From Clarkia xantiana subsp. parviflora (taxonomy: Eukaryota; Streptophyta; Magnoliopsida; Myrtales; Onagraceae): a stretch of DNA of 64,000 nt. A program made the position numbers and the translations under genes. The stretch spans positions 42,672,756-42,736,755 of the forward strand of contig JAPTYO010000009.1 in assembly GCA_036873135.1 (NCBI GenBank), written 5' to 3'. Of the stretch, positions 29,032 through 40,726 are shown in pieces. Within the stretch, counting starts at the first letter, position 1, and each line of letters starts with the position of its first letter. Under the pieces are notes generated by a model. It saw nothing but the letters and a program-made list of their open reading frames with translations, was not told the origin of the DNA and made no database searches.

Positions 29032-32000
29032 ATGGCCCTACCCAGAAGTCGAATCAGGCAAGATCCGCGACGCCTCGCGGAAGGGATATTTCAAGGGTCA
29101 AATGAGACTCTAGAAAGTTATTCCAGACGATTCGAAGCAGGATACACCGGAGGCGAGTGTACTGAAAGAGAGGCCATTCGAATATTCTTCAGAGGTCTGG
29201 GACCCCAGTCCCACACTTTAGCCATCAGCCAGTATACAGAACCTCTGGGAAGTTTAGAAGAACTGATGGAACGAATAAATCTCCACGTAGAGGTGGAACA
29301 AAGTCGAACAGCTTGCAGTATACTACCAGAAGCCCGGCGGCGATGAGGAGAAGGCTCGTCAATGCTGGAGGTATCGACGAGAGAGTATCGTCGGACGCAA
29401 CAAAGATTGGAAAGGCTTCAAGAAGTAGGAGAAAACCGTTATTTGCCTTATTGTGAACATCACCAAGAAGAGGGGCACAGCACTGAGGATTACCTCCTCG
29501 CAAGAAGAGAGTTGGAATTTATGCAAGAGGAAATCCAACGCCATCATCGACATCGAGCACACGAGTCGAGGAGATGGAGAACGCCCACGGGAAACGACAT
29601 CAACATTTTATCAGGAGTATTCGCGGCTGCGGGAGAATAAGCTCGGCCAGGGATCAATACACCGCCCAGTGCATCTCGCCAAAGCTCTCCTCAAAAAGGG
29701 CAAGAGACATAGAGTCAATGGCGATCACCTTTTCGACAGAAGATCTTTCAGAGGTCTTGCCATTCCACGAGGACGCCCTGGTAATAATTGCTCGAATAAA
29801 TAATTCAGATATTAGAAGAGTACTTGTGATCACTCTCAAAGTTCTCACTAGTACGGGATACAAGAAGGAAGACTTGAAAGAGATGACTTCTCCTTTAATG
29901 GGACTGGCGGGAAGGACGACTTACCCTCTAGGAGCAATCCAGCTCCCCATGATTTTAGGTCAAGGGTGGAAAACGCTACATTTGCAGGTTCGTTTTGTAG
30001 TAGTCGACCAAATTGGTGCTTACAACGTGATACTGGGGAGAACCACCGTCAACCCCAACCACATCGTACCATCGACTTTCCACCAATTCATGAGGTTCCC
30101 GACTCACCACGGGTTAGGAGAAGTCTGGGGCGATCAGGAGATATCTCGACAATGTTATGTCGACCTCCTCAAAAGATCAAATCAAAGAGAAACCCTCTCT
30201 ATAGTCACGGAAGAAGATCCGCGAGAAGAGAGTGGACGACCGGCCCCTTTGGAGGAGTTGGTAGAGGTCGTCTTGGAGGGAACGGAAAGGAAAGTAAGAA
30301 ATCGGGGCCGCTTTAAACCCGGAACAGGCGAGGAGGGTAACGACTCTCCTCAGAAAGTACAAAGAGTTATTCGCCTGGGAACCCAGCGACATGCCAGAAA
30401 TCAGTCCTGATATTATCTCCCATGAGTTAAGGATAGACCCAGCCATAAAAACCCATCGCCCAGAAAAGAAGATCTATGGGGGCAGAAAAGAAGGCCGTTA
30501 TCCGTCAAGAGGTGGGAAAATTAGTGGAAGCAGGTTTCGTAAAAGAGATACGATTCCAAACATGGGTCGCCAACCCAGTATTGGTAAGAAAACCCAGTAA
30601 GAAATGGAGGATGTGTGTGAATTTTCGAGATCTTAATGAAGCTTTCCCAAAGGATTCCTATCCCCTCCCAAAGATCGACCAGCGAGTCGACGCCACTTCA
30701 GGACATGAGCTCTTAAGCGTTATGGACGCCTATTCCGGATACAACCAGATTCGAATGCATCCCAAAGATGAGGCTCCCACCGCCTTCTACGCAGACAACG
30801 ATATCTGTCATTACACTGTCATGCCCTTTGGTTTGATAAATGCGGGGGCCACCTATCAACGAATGGTAAATAAACTTTTCAAATCCATGATAGGAAGAAT
30901 CATGGAGGCCTACATCGACGACATGTTGGTAAAAACCAAGAAGGGGCACGACCGCGTTCAAGACCTTGAAGAAGCATTTGCGTGTATGAGGTTACACCAA
31001 GTGAGGCTAAATCCTACCAAGTGCGCCTTCGGAGTTCAATCAGGGAAATTCCTAGGATTTATGGTCATCCAGAGAGGAATAGAAGCGAACCCTGAAAAGA
31101 TAACCGCCATAGAGAAGTTGTCCTCGCCCACCTGTCATAGGGAGGTGCAGAGTCTAAATGGAAGGCTGGCCTCTTTGGGAAGATTTCTGGCCAGGTCAGG
31201 CGATAAATCCCTCCCCTTCTTCAAGATCCTAAGGGCTAATAAGACGTTCGAATAGACAAAGGAGTGCGAAGAAGCCTTTCAGCAGTTAAAGAGGCATCTT
31301 CACTCACTCCCCGACCTGGCAAAGCCCTTACCTGAAGATCCCTTGTTCCTATATTTGAGTATCAGCTCAGCCGCAGTAAGCTCAGTTCTCATCAAAGAAA
31401 CCGATGGCGCTCAGATCCTTGTGTACTATGTTAGTAAGCTTTTTGGAGTAGCCGAGGCGAATTACATGGAAATCGAGAAGTATGTATATGCTCTATTGAT
31501 AGAAGCAAGGAAGCTCCCCGTACTTCCACGCTCATGAAATTACGGTACTCACTAATCAACCCTCGAAACAATTATTGCAAAAGCCCGATATTTCAGGAAG
31601 GATGGTTAAGTGGGTGGTAGAATTAAGCGAGTTTCGCATCCACTTCGAACCACGGAAGGCGATCAAAGGCCATGCTTTGGCCGACTTCATAGCTGAAAAT
31701 ACGGTAACACCCGACGCCCCGCCTATCGTCCTTACTCAAGAAGAGCATGTGAAGATTACTCCAGAGAATACGGCCAACGACACCTTACCGTGGGTATTGC
31801 ACACTGATGGATCATCTTCTGCTCTAGGATGTGGGGCTGGACTGGTCTTGACGCCACCAGAAGGAGAGCCACTTCGCTATGCCCTGACTTTAACCTTTCG
31901 AGCGACCAACAATGAAGCTGAGTACGAGGCTTTGCTCACGGGTCTTCGGATAGCCAAAGGTATGGGCATACCAAATCTAAAGGTACGTTGTGATTCTGAA

Positions 32001-33026
32001 TTGATCGTCAATCAAACAAATGGGACTTACGTCGCCAAAGGAGAAAACATGAAGAAGTATGTTGAGGAGGTACGAATACTCGTTCAGGATATGCCCCATT
32101 TCCAAATAGAAGCCATCCCACGAGAAGAAAATCAAGAAGCCGACGCCCTCATTAAACTCGCGCTGGGAAAAGCTCCCTCAGTGACTGTACACTTTATCGA
32201 AAGCTCTCTCTATTCTGTTGTGGTGGCAGGAGCAGAAGTTCGTAATGTCCAAACTCCCAACTCTTGGATCACCCCCATCCAAAACTACTTGGAAAAAGGG
32301 TTCTCCCAGAAGATACAACGGAGGCCACTCAAATTCGAAGGGTTAGTGGACGATTTGTGATCTTAGACGGGTATCTCTACAAAAGAGGGTATTCTACTCC
32401 TTATCTCAGGTGTGTAGCAGCTCCTCAAACAGAAAGAATAATGGAAGACCTACACGGGGGAGACGCTGGATGTCACGAAGGGGCTAAAACCTTAGTCTTC
32501 AAAGCACTGCGGCAAGGTTTCTACTGGCCGACTATGCATAAAGAGGCGATGTCACTGGTACGCTCTTATTTTGCTTGTCAAATCTATGCTCCCAGGATTA
32601 CTAAACCGCCAGCAGAGCTCACCCCTATGATGAGCGCCTGGCCCTTGGCCCAGTGGGGTATCGATCTAATCGGGGCTCTACCTCAATCTACGGGGCAACG
32701 TACGCATATCGTAGTCGCCATTGATTACTTCTCCAAATGGATCGAAGCCAGGTCTCTAGCCTCCACAACCACCTTCCAGATGATCAAGTTTATATGAGAA
32801 CAGATCATATGCCGATATGGAGTCCCGAAGATCCTTATTAGTGATAACGGTCCGCAGTTTGCTAGTGACGAGCTCGCCGACTTTTGTGAGGAGATGGGAA
32901 TTAATCATCGATTTGGCTCGGTCCATCACGCCCAGACTAATGGACAGGTGGAGGCCGCCAATAAAACTATCCTCAATAGATTGAAGAAAAGGATCTTCGC
33001 CTTAAAAGGAAAGTGGGTCGAGGAGT
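29032..33026 (+). pseudogene. Gag-pol of element D, first block (to the integrase core)
   Basis: Tat polyprotein with several breaks. Gag lacks its N-terminal half and starts near the middle of the core (ETLESYSRRFE). Protease has lost its active-site DGGSS motif: NNSDIRRVLV runs straight into downstream sequence at about 29830. Reverse transcriptase (30476-31255) is well kept with YIDD near 30910, then comes a stop at 31253-31255. RNase H and the archaeal-like RNase H (31343-32290) follow with shifts near 31515 and 32300. Integrase has HEGA and WGIDL, a stop near 32795, SDNGPQF near 32840 and NGQVEAANK near 32940. The block ends at TAGAT (33027-33031), where C inserted. Confidence 0.9.
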
Positions 33027-33031
33027 TAGAT

Positions 33032-33236
33032 TATGAATGAGAATGCTTCATTAATCAACTAGGTATTACAAAGCAAGTGTTACAATATATATACTAGGCA
33101 AAACTAGGATAACCAACTAAGGCTATACAATAAACTATGAACCAGGTGCATGCATAGTGAACCAGGTGCATACATAGTCTAGTGTGTATGCATTGTGTAA
33201 TAGGTGCATACATAGAGTGTGAAATACACTTCTATA
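33032..33236 (-). repeat. 3' LTR of element C (205 bp)
   Basis: Pairs with 49217-49422. About eight substitutions and one indel by eye. The outer terminus is TA here against TG in the other LTR (plus-strand reading). Confidence 0.92.
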
Positions 33237-33383
33237 TTCTCCCATCCTTTTCTTCTTCTTCTTTTCCTTCTTGAAACACATCCTTGATTCCATAGAGCTT
33301 CAATAAGGCAAGATGTTGATTCTTAACTAATGCCTTGGTGAGTAAGTCAGCCATTTGAACTTTTGAAGAAATATGATAGGCAC
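33232..33383 (-). pseudogene. C-terminal end of copia C RNase H, cut off by element B
   Basis: Reads YHISSKVQMADLLTKAL, then a Lys/Glu-rich tail ending DGRI and a stop. This is the usual copia RNase H end (motif DxxTK-like, here ADLLTKAL). It continues the block at 44487-48468 after removal of B. The stop codon overlaps the LTR start by a few bases. Confidence 0.9.
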
Positions 33384-34080
33384 TGATGGGTCCGACTATA
33401 GCCGTCAGGCCCTTTAACGGCGAGGAAACTACAAACAGGCCCACCAGGCCCAGGATAAGGGTCAAGATAACCTAGGAGAAGGGTCCCGATGAAGGGAGTC
33501 CCGACGGAGCAAGGTCCCGACAGAGTCGGTCCCGACAGTGGAGCTGGAAGCTCCCGATGAGAAGCCTTTAAACAGGCCCCGATGATGAATCCCTGAGAAT
33601 GATTGGCCCTGTCACGATGACGAGGGGCCCCGAGCGGTGACACAACGAGATAACTCTGGAGTCCCCGACGGGAGTCGGGACTCGTTATCAGAGGATAAAG
33701 CCAAGATATGCGGGGCGTGGCCGAGATATACGGAACGTGGTTAAGATACACGGATCGTGGCCGAGATACGCGGGGCATGGCTAAGATACGCGAGATCATG
33801 TACGAGATAAGCGGGATACGGGCTAACCACCCCTAACGGTTCGCCAGGTACTTGAGGCACCTCTTTGCCTATAAAAGGGCAGGAGGTCACCTCAGATCAC
33901 TTACGTTGAGTTCAATATACTTTTGAGATTGTTGCTTGCCAGTCATACGAGAGACTCATTTAAGCATCGGAGAGGGATTCTGGGTCACCGCCCGGTCTAT
34001 CCCCTCTTGCAGGATTGCGTGGAGCAAAGGAGCTAGGATTGCCGTCAAGATCCGTACCGGAGTTCCACCGTGATCCAACA
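33384..34080 (+). repeat. 5' LTR of element B (697 bp)
   Basis: Starts TGATGGGTCCGAC, ends GATCCAACA; TATA box TATAAAA at 33870-33876. Five differences from the 3' LTR were found by eye. Confidence 0.97.
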
Positions 34081-34081
34081 T

Positions 34082-34099
34082 TGGCGCCGTCTGTGGGAA
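34082..34099 (+). promoter_or_regulatory. Primer binding site of element B
   Basis: TGGCGCCGTCTGTGGGAA, one base after the LTR end. Confidence 0.85.
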
Positions 34100-34116
34100 T
34101 CAAACAAAAAGCTGAT

Positions 34117-37100
34117 ATGCCTTCTACTCGATCAATGGCGGCTGGCAAGAACAAAAGAGGACAATCCGGTGGTTCCCGTCACCCCGCTGCAACGAACCTG
34201 AATTCAGTACCGGAACAAGGAGAAAACCAGAACCATTCTCCGGCTGAGCTCTCCCAGACAGGAGGACATAATGGATCGCATCCCGAAGATGTTGCCCCTC
34301 AACACCAGGATAACAGGGGGCAGGAGGCTCCCCCGGCTGCAGATTTGACGAGGGCCGTGGCAGAGGTCATGCCCATGTTTCTGGCGGCTGTAGAGGCCCT
34401 ATTGGACCGGAGGGAGGCTGCCAGGAGGCAGGAAGAGATGCCCCCGCTGGAAGAAGCAACCCTACCAACAGAGGGTCAGAATGCGCAGGAAGCCCCGCCT
34501 CGAGGCCAGGACAGAGGTAGGGCAACTGGTCAGCCGGAAAGGTTCGTGGTTGATGGGCCAGGACCAATACAGCACAGGACCATTCCCCTGAATGGTCCCA
34601 TCACTCCCGACCAGGTGGTAAAGATCGTGAATATCTGTATGGGAGAACAGAAGCCGCTGGTGTCGGAGCTGAGGGATCGATCCACTCATCCCTTCGTTCC
34701 CCGACTAATAGACACCCTCGCCCCGCCTGGGCTGGGTATCCCCGAGATTAAGGAATATGATGGCGAAGGAGATCCAGTCTGTCATGTCCAGAAGCATCTT
34801 ATGGCGTGTCTGGGTAGAGCCCCGAATGAAGATATAGTGTGTACACTGTTCCCAAACACCCTTGGAGAAAGAGCCTTGACCTGGTTCTTTAGCCTGCCCC
34901 CAGGCTGCATTACCTGTTGGGCGGATATGCACGACCGCTTCATTCGACAATACCAGGGTCGCAGACGTTTGTTGAAGAGCGTGAGGTCCCTAACCCAGGT
35001 GGTGCAGATGCCCGACGAGTCGCTGGCACACTATTACCAGCGGTACACCGCCAGTGTAGCAGAGATAGACGAGGAAATCTCGGAGGGCGAGACCATCCGC
35101 ACCTTTATTCGGAACCTGACAGCCCCCTATGGCTCCGACTTGATGCACAGCGTGGCTGAAAAGGCTGTGTGGAATATGGAGGCTTTGCAGATGAGGGTAA
35201 AACGGCAGATCGATGTCCAGGAGTCAAAGATAGCCGCTGGAGAACTGGAGCCCCCGAAATCGAACAAAGGGAAGCAGTCGAGTAAACCTTTCGATTATCG
35301 TAAGTCAAAGGGTAAACCCGACAGTGGCAAGAATCGAGGTCGTCCAGATCGGAGGGACGACAGACGTTCTTCAAGAAAAGATAAGAGAGAGGATCTCGAC
35401 ATTCCTCTCAACTGCTCCATGGCGGAAGTGCTGACAGTCATGGAACGACAAGGTATCTCCAGGTACCCCCCGAAGAAAGAGGGAGAATTCCTGGGGTCCC
35501 GCACAGATCGCTATTGTCGGTTTCACCGCGCAAATGGCCACGACACCAATCACTGTCGGGAGCTGAAAAAGGAGATTGAAAAGTTAATCCAGAAGGGAAA
35601 GCTCAAGGAGTTCGTCGGGGACAAACGATGCAGGTCCCGCTCTCGGTCTCGATCGCGGTCCCGTTCCCGATCCCGCGACCGGTCCCCGAAGAAGAAGAGA
35701 ACTGATCCAGAGTCATCCGGTGTTCGCAAAGAAAGACGAGTCATCAACGTGATTCATGGAGGATTTGCTGCTGGAGGAGATACCTCATCTGCCCGAGAGG
35801 TCTATGCCTCTAGAATCCCTACGGCGGTGGTGCTGGGTAAGAGGTCCCGATCTTGGACCTTGAAAGAAGAAATGGTAATCTCCTTCTCGTCTGAAGACCT
35901 CATAGGCGTGGAGACTCCGCACGACGATGCCCTGGTGGTAACCCTGGATGTAGATGGGTTTGAGATGAAGAGAATCCTAATCGACGGAGGGAGCTCCTCC
36001 GACATTCTATTCATGGACGCGCTGGAAGCCATGGGGAAGACGAAGAAGGATCTGAAGGAAGCAAGCTTCCCGAAGTTCGGGTTCTCTGGCTCAACTTCCT
36101 ACCCGCTAGGAGTAATCACCTTACCAGTGGAGTTTGGTAGCGGGTGGAAATCAGAAAGGAGGAACGTGGAGTTTGTCGTGGTTGATTCTGCAGGGACTTA
36201 CAATGCAATTATCGGGAGAACCACCATTAATCCTCTGATGGCGGTTGCCTCGACTGTGCACTAGAAAATGAAGTTCCCGACCGACCACGGAGTCGGAGAG
36301 GTCAAGGGCGACCAAGTGGCTTCCCGAAAATGCTATGTTAATGCCACCCGAAGGAGGAGGCGAGAGGCTATGACTGTCCTCCAGATAGACACAGATCCCA
36401 GAGAAGAGTTTGGGCGTCCCGCCCCCGTAGAGGATCTGAAAGAAGTCGAGATCGACGGACCCCAGAGGAAGGTGAAAATCGGGTCTGCTCTAACTGAAGA
36501 GACAGCCCAAAAATTGGTGGAATTGCTGAAAGAGTTCAAAGAGCTGTTTGCCTGGTCCCCCAGCGATATGCCAGGAATAAGCCCCGACGTGATCGTGCAC
36601 GAGCTGAAGATAGATCCCGCGATCAAGCCTATCACACAGAAAAGACGTCCGATGGGCACGGATAAGAAGATCGCGATCCAGTAGGAGGTGGGCAGGTTGC
36701 TCGATGCTGGTTTCATTAAGGAGCTCCGATTCCAGACTTGGGTCGCCAACCCAGTGCTGGTGAAGAAGACTAACGGGAAGTGGTGAATGTGCGTGGACTT
36801 CCGCGACTTGAACAAGGCTTGCCCGAAGGATTTCTATCCACTCCCGAGGATTGACCAGCTGGTCGATGCCACATCGGGACATGAGCTGCTGAGTTTCATG
36901 GATGCGTATTCGGGCTACAACCAGATCAAGATGGCCAAGGAAGACGCCCCCCACACTGCGTTTTATGCAGACAGCGACATCTATCACTACGATGTCATGC
37001 CTTTCGGGTTGATCAACGCCGGGGCAACCTACCAGCGGATGGTGAACAAGCTGTTTGGGGATATGCTGGGAGAAACCATGGAAGCTTACGTGGATGATAT

Positions 37101-39684
37101 GCTGGTGAAGTCCCGACAAGCCGAGGATCACGTGCACAACCTTACCATGGCGTTTGAGCGGATGAGGCTTCATCAAGTTCGCTTGAACCCGACGAAATGC
37201 GCCTTCGGAGTCCACTCAGGGAAGTTTTTGGGCTTCATGGTGAGCCAAAGAGGAATTGAAGTGAACCCTGAGAAGCTGAGGGCAATCGAGGAGATGCAGT
37301 CTCCGATAAACCATCGGGAGGTGCAAGTACTGAATGGCCGACTAGCTGCAATGAACCGCTTCTTGTCCAAAGCCAGCGACCGATCAATGCCGTTTTTTGA
37401 AGTCTTGAGGGCCAACAAAAAATTCGAATGGACCGCCAAATGTGAAGAGGCGTTCCAAGCACTCAAGCAGCATCTTCGCACACTCCCGCCGCTGGCGAAA
37501 CCGGTTCCAGGCGAGCCGCTCTTCCTTTATTTGGCTGTTTCTGAATTTGCCATTAGCTCTGTGTTAGTAAAGGTTGTCGAGGGTAATCAAGTCCCCGCCT
37601 ATTATGTAAGCAAGGCATTTGCCAAATCTGAATTGAACTATCCCGCCATTGAGAAGTACCTCTTTGCGTTGATAATTACTGCTCGGAAGCTAAGGCCATA
37701 TTTCCACGCACACGAGATCACTGTGCTAACAAACCAGCCTTTGAAGCATTTTTTGAACCGACCGGATGCGTCGGGGAGATTGGTGAAGTGGGCAGTAGAG
37801 CTCAGTGAGTTTCGAATACACTTCGCTCCAAGAACGGCCATCAAGGGCCAGGCATTGGCAGACTTTATAGCAGAATCTACAGCCCCCGATCTAGAAGAAA
37901 CGGGCCCTGTAGAGGGGGCAACCATGGAAGTCCCGACAGAAGAACAACCAAAGAGGGCAGAGCAATCAGAACAGCCAAACAAGGAAAATACCTGGGAGAT
38001 GTACACGGATGGCTCCGCAAGTTCAGACAGATCAGGAGCGGGCTTCTTGTTGATACCACCGGGTGAAGGTGAACCGCTCCGATATGCCTTGGCTTTAACA
38101 TTCAAGGCCACAAACAATGAAGCGGAGTATGAAGCTCTTATCACGGGCCTAAAAATTGCTAAAGGCACTGGAATCGATCACTTGAGGGTGATGTGCGACG
38201 CAGCGTTAATCGTGAACCAAGTTCAAGGGCGATACGAAGCAAGGAGCCCGATAATGAAGAAATATCTGCGAGAGGTACAAACCCTGAAAGAGAGCTTCAA
38301 AAGCTTCGATATCGAGGCTATTCCGAGAGAGGAGAACGTAGAGGCAGACGCCTTGAGCAAATTTTCCCTGGGGGCACCCTTAGAAGAAAATCGGAAGGTG
38401 CACTTCCTGGAGAAGGTGATCTTGTCAAACATCGACCCCACGCAGGTGTGCACCGTTGAAGCGAAATCGGAGGAGGAGCCCACTTGGATGACCCCGATAG
38501 TCGCGTATCTGACTACAGGGGCAGTCCCCGAGGACAAAGTAGCAGCAGACAGGATATGTCGGATCGCGTCTAATTATGTGATGCTGGACAATCAGCTGTA
38601 CAAGAAGGGCTGGTTCTCGACTCCATACCTGAAGTGTGTAGCAGAACCCGACACCAACCGAATCCTAAAGGAAATGCATGAGGGGATCGCGGCTTGCCAC
38701 GAAGGGGCCCGATCCATTTTGAGGAAGGTGTTGAACTTAGGCTACTATTGGCCCACGATGAACAAAGAAGCAACGGCGTTGGTCCGATCATGCGACGCGT
38801 GCCAGAGGTACGCCCCGAGTATTATGGCTCCGGCTCCTAACCTGACATCCATCAAGAGCGCTTGGCCCTTCGCGCAGTGGGGCATCGACTTGGTGGGACC
38901 TCTTCCACAAGCACAAGGACAATGTAAGTATTTACTTGTAGCTATCGATTATTTTTCGAAATGGATAGAGGCGAAGGCATTGGCTAGGACAACGGGGAAC
39001 CAGATCGTCAAGTTCCTCCAAACCCACATCGTGTCCAGATACGGGATTCCTAAGGTGGTGATCAGCGACAATGGCCCACCGTTTAACGGCTCTCAGGTGA
39101 GGGAGTATCTGGAAGAACTGAACGTCGAGCATCGGACCGCCTCCGTACGCCATGCTCAGACTAATGGCCTGAAGAAGAGGGTCTATGCCTTGAAGGGCAA
39201 ATGGCTGAACGAACTGGAAAATGTACTTTGGGCTGTTAGAACGACACCCAAACGATCAACAGGGGAGACTCCGTTTGGCCTTGTTTATGGCACGGAAGCT
39301 GTCGCTCCTGTGGAGGTAGCTGTGGCATCCCATCGGATGAGATATTACGAGCCCCTAACGAACGATGAAGTGAGACGTCTGGATTTGGACCTACTTGAAG
39401 AGAAAAGGCGGGAAGCCGATGAAGTCCAAGCACGAATGCGCTTAGCGACGGCCAGGTACTATAATCAGCGAGTGAAGTCCCGACAGTTCTTCGTCGGGGA
39501 GCTGGTTTGGCGTCGCAACGAGTTCACCCTTTTGGATCGAATCAACAAGATGTCGCCAAAATGGGAAGGACCTTATAAGGTCGTGGGGATGCCAGCTCCG
39601 AACGCATACAAGTTGGAAGACCTCGATGGCAGACCGTTAAAGCATTCTTTCAGTGGCGGACACTTGAAGAAACACCATGCTTGA
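34117..39684 (+). pseudogene. Gag-pol of element B, with three stops and a deleted integrase Glu
   Basis: Near-identical to the intact gag-pol of A in domain order (Gag, zinc box, Arg-Ser tract, DGGSS protease, reverse transcriptase with YVDD near 37090, RNase H, archaeal-like RNase H, integrase). Breaks: TAG at 36262-36264 (end of protease), TAG at 36682-36684, and TGA at 36784-36786 (early reverse transcriptase), each one base away from a sense codon in A. At about 39164-39169 a 36 bp deletion between ATGGCC repeats removes the twelve residues after HAQTNG, including the catalytic Glu. The integrase would be inactive even if the stops were read through. Confidence 0.95.
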
Positions 39685-40420
39685 AGAAAGTCGCCTTAAG
39701 TGGTGCCCGATAAAGTCGCCTTAAGTGGTGCCCGATGTAAAATCGCCTTAAGTGGTGTATGCTGTTTATCGTTTAATTCGATGTAAGCTTATCTTATGCC
39801 AATTAATAAAGAGGTCGCTTCCAAATAAGATTTATCCTTAGATTTATGCTAAGTGTAAAAGTCGCCTTCAGTGGTGCACGATGAAAGTCGCCTTCAGTGG
39901 TGCACGATGAAAGTCGCCTTCAGTGGTGCATGATGAAAGTCGCCTTCAGTGGTGCATGATGAAAGTAAACTTCAGTGGTGCATGACGAAAGTCGCCTTCA
40001 GTGGTGCACGATGAAAGTCGCCTTCAGTGGTGCATGAGGAAAGCCACCTTAAGTGATGCACAATACTTAAATTTATTCTAAGTATACCGAAAGTCGCCTT
40101 CAGTGGTGCACGATGAAAGCCGCCTTAAGTGGTGCACAATACTTAGATTTATTCTAAGTATCCGAAAGTCGCCTTCAGTGGTGCACGATGAAAGTCGCCT
40201 TAAGTGGTGCACAATACTTAGATTTATCCTAAGTAGCGATTAAAGTCGTCTTAAGTGATGCACTCGATATTAAGTCGCCTTAAGTGGTGCAAGTTATTAA
40301 ATCGTCGGGAAGGACGTATGAGAAATTCGTAAGTATCGAAGTTTCGACTGCTAAGAACTAAGTCGTCTTAAGTGATGCACTCGATGCTAAGTCGCCTTAA
40401 GTGGTGCGGATTGTTAAATA
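39685..40420 (+). repeat. Tandem array of element B
   Basis: Same family as the A array in the other orientation. Only about seven 26 bp core units (CCTTCAGTGGTGCACGATGAAAG type) are present at 39857-40035, against about fourteen in A. Diverged outer units contain CTTAGA/TCTAAG inverted repeats around TTTAT. Confidence 0.92.
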
Positions 40421-40726
40421 GTCGGGAAAGACGAAAGACAACAAAAGATCGGAAGTAAAGGAGTCTAATATTGATAAAGGGCTCGAAGGCCCGACGACGA
40501 CGCAAGAGAAGAAAATACAAGGACTCTTAAAGATAAAAGCATTCAAGCTTGGTCCTTGTCAGCAGCAGCAGAGGGGTCCACAGGATTGGCTTCGGGAGGA
40601 TTGACTGTCGGGGCGTCCGCACTTGGAAGATCAGAGGCGTCTTCGAATTATGGGGGTACTCCCCCCATCACTATCCTTAGAAAGAGCAAAATACTTCTTT
40701 GCAAAGGGAGCGAGGGAAGGAGACTT

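Noticed and set aside
34015..34116. Upstream in-frame start of gag-pol inside the B LTR
   Set aside because: The frame runs through the LTR end and primer site; the first Met after the primer site (34117) is the sensible start.
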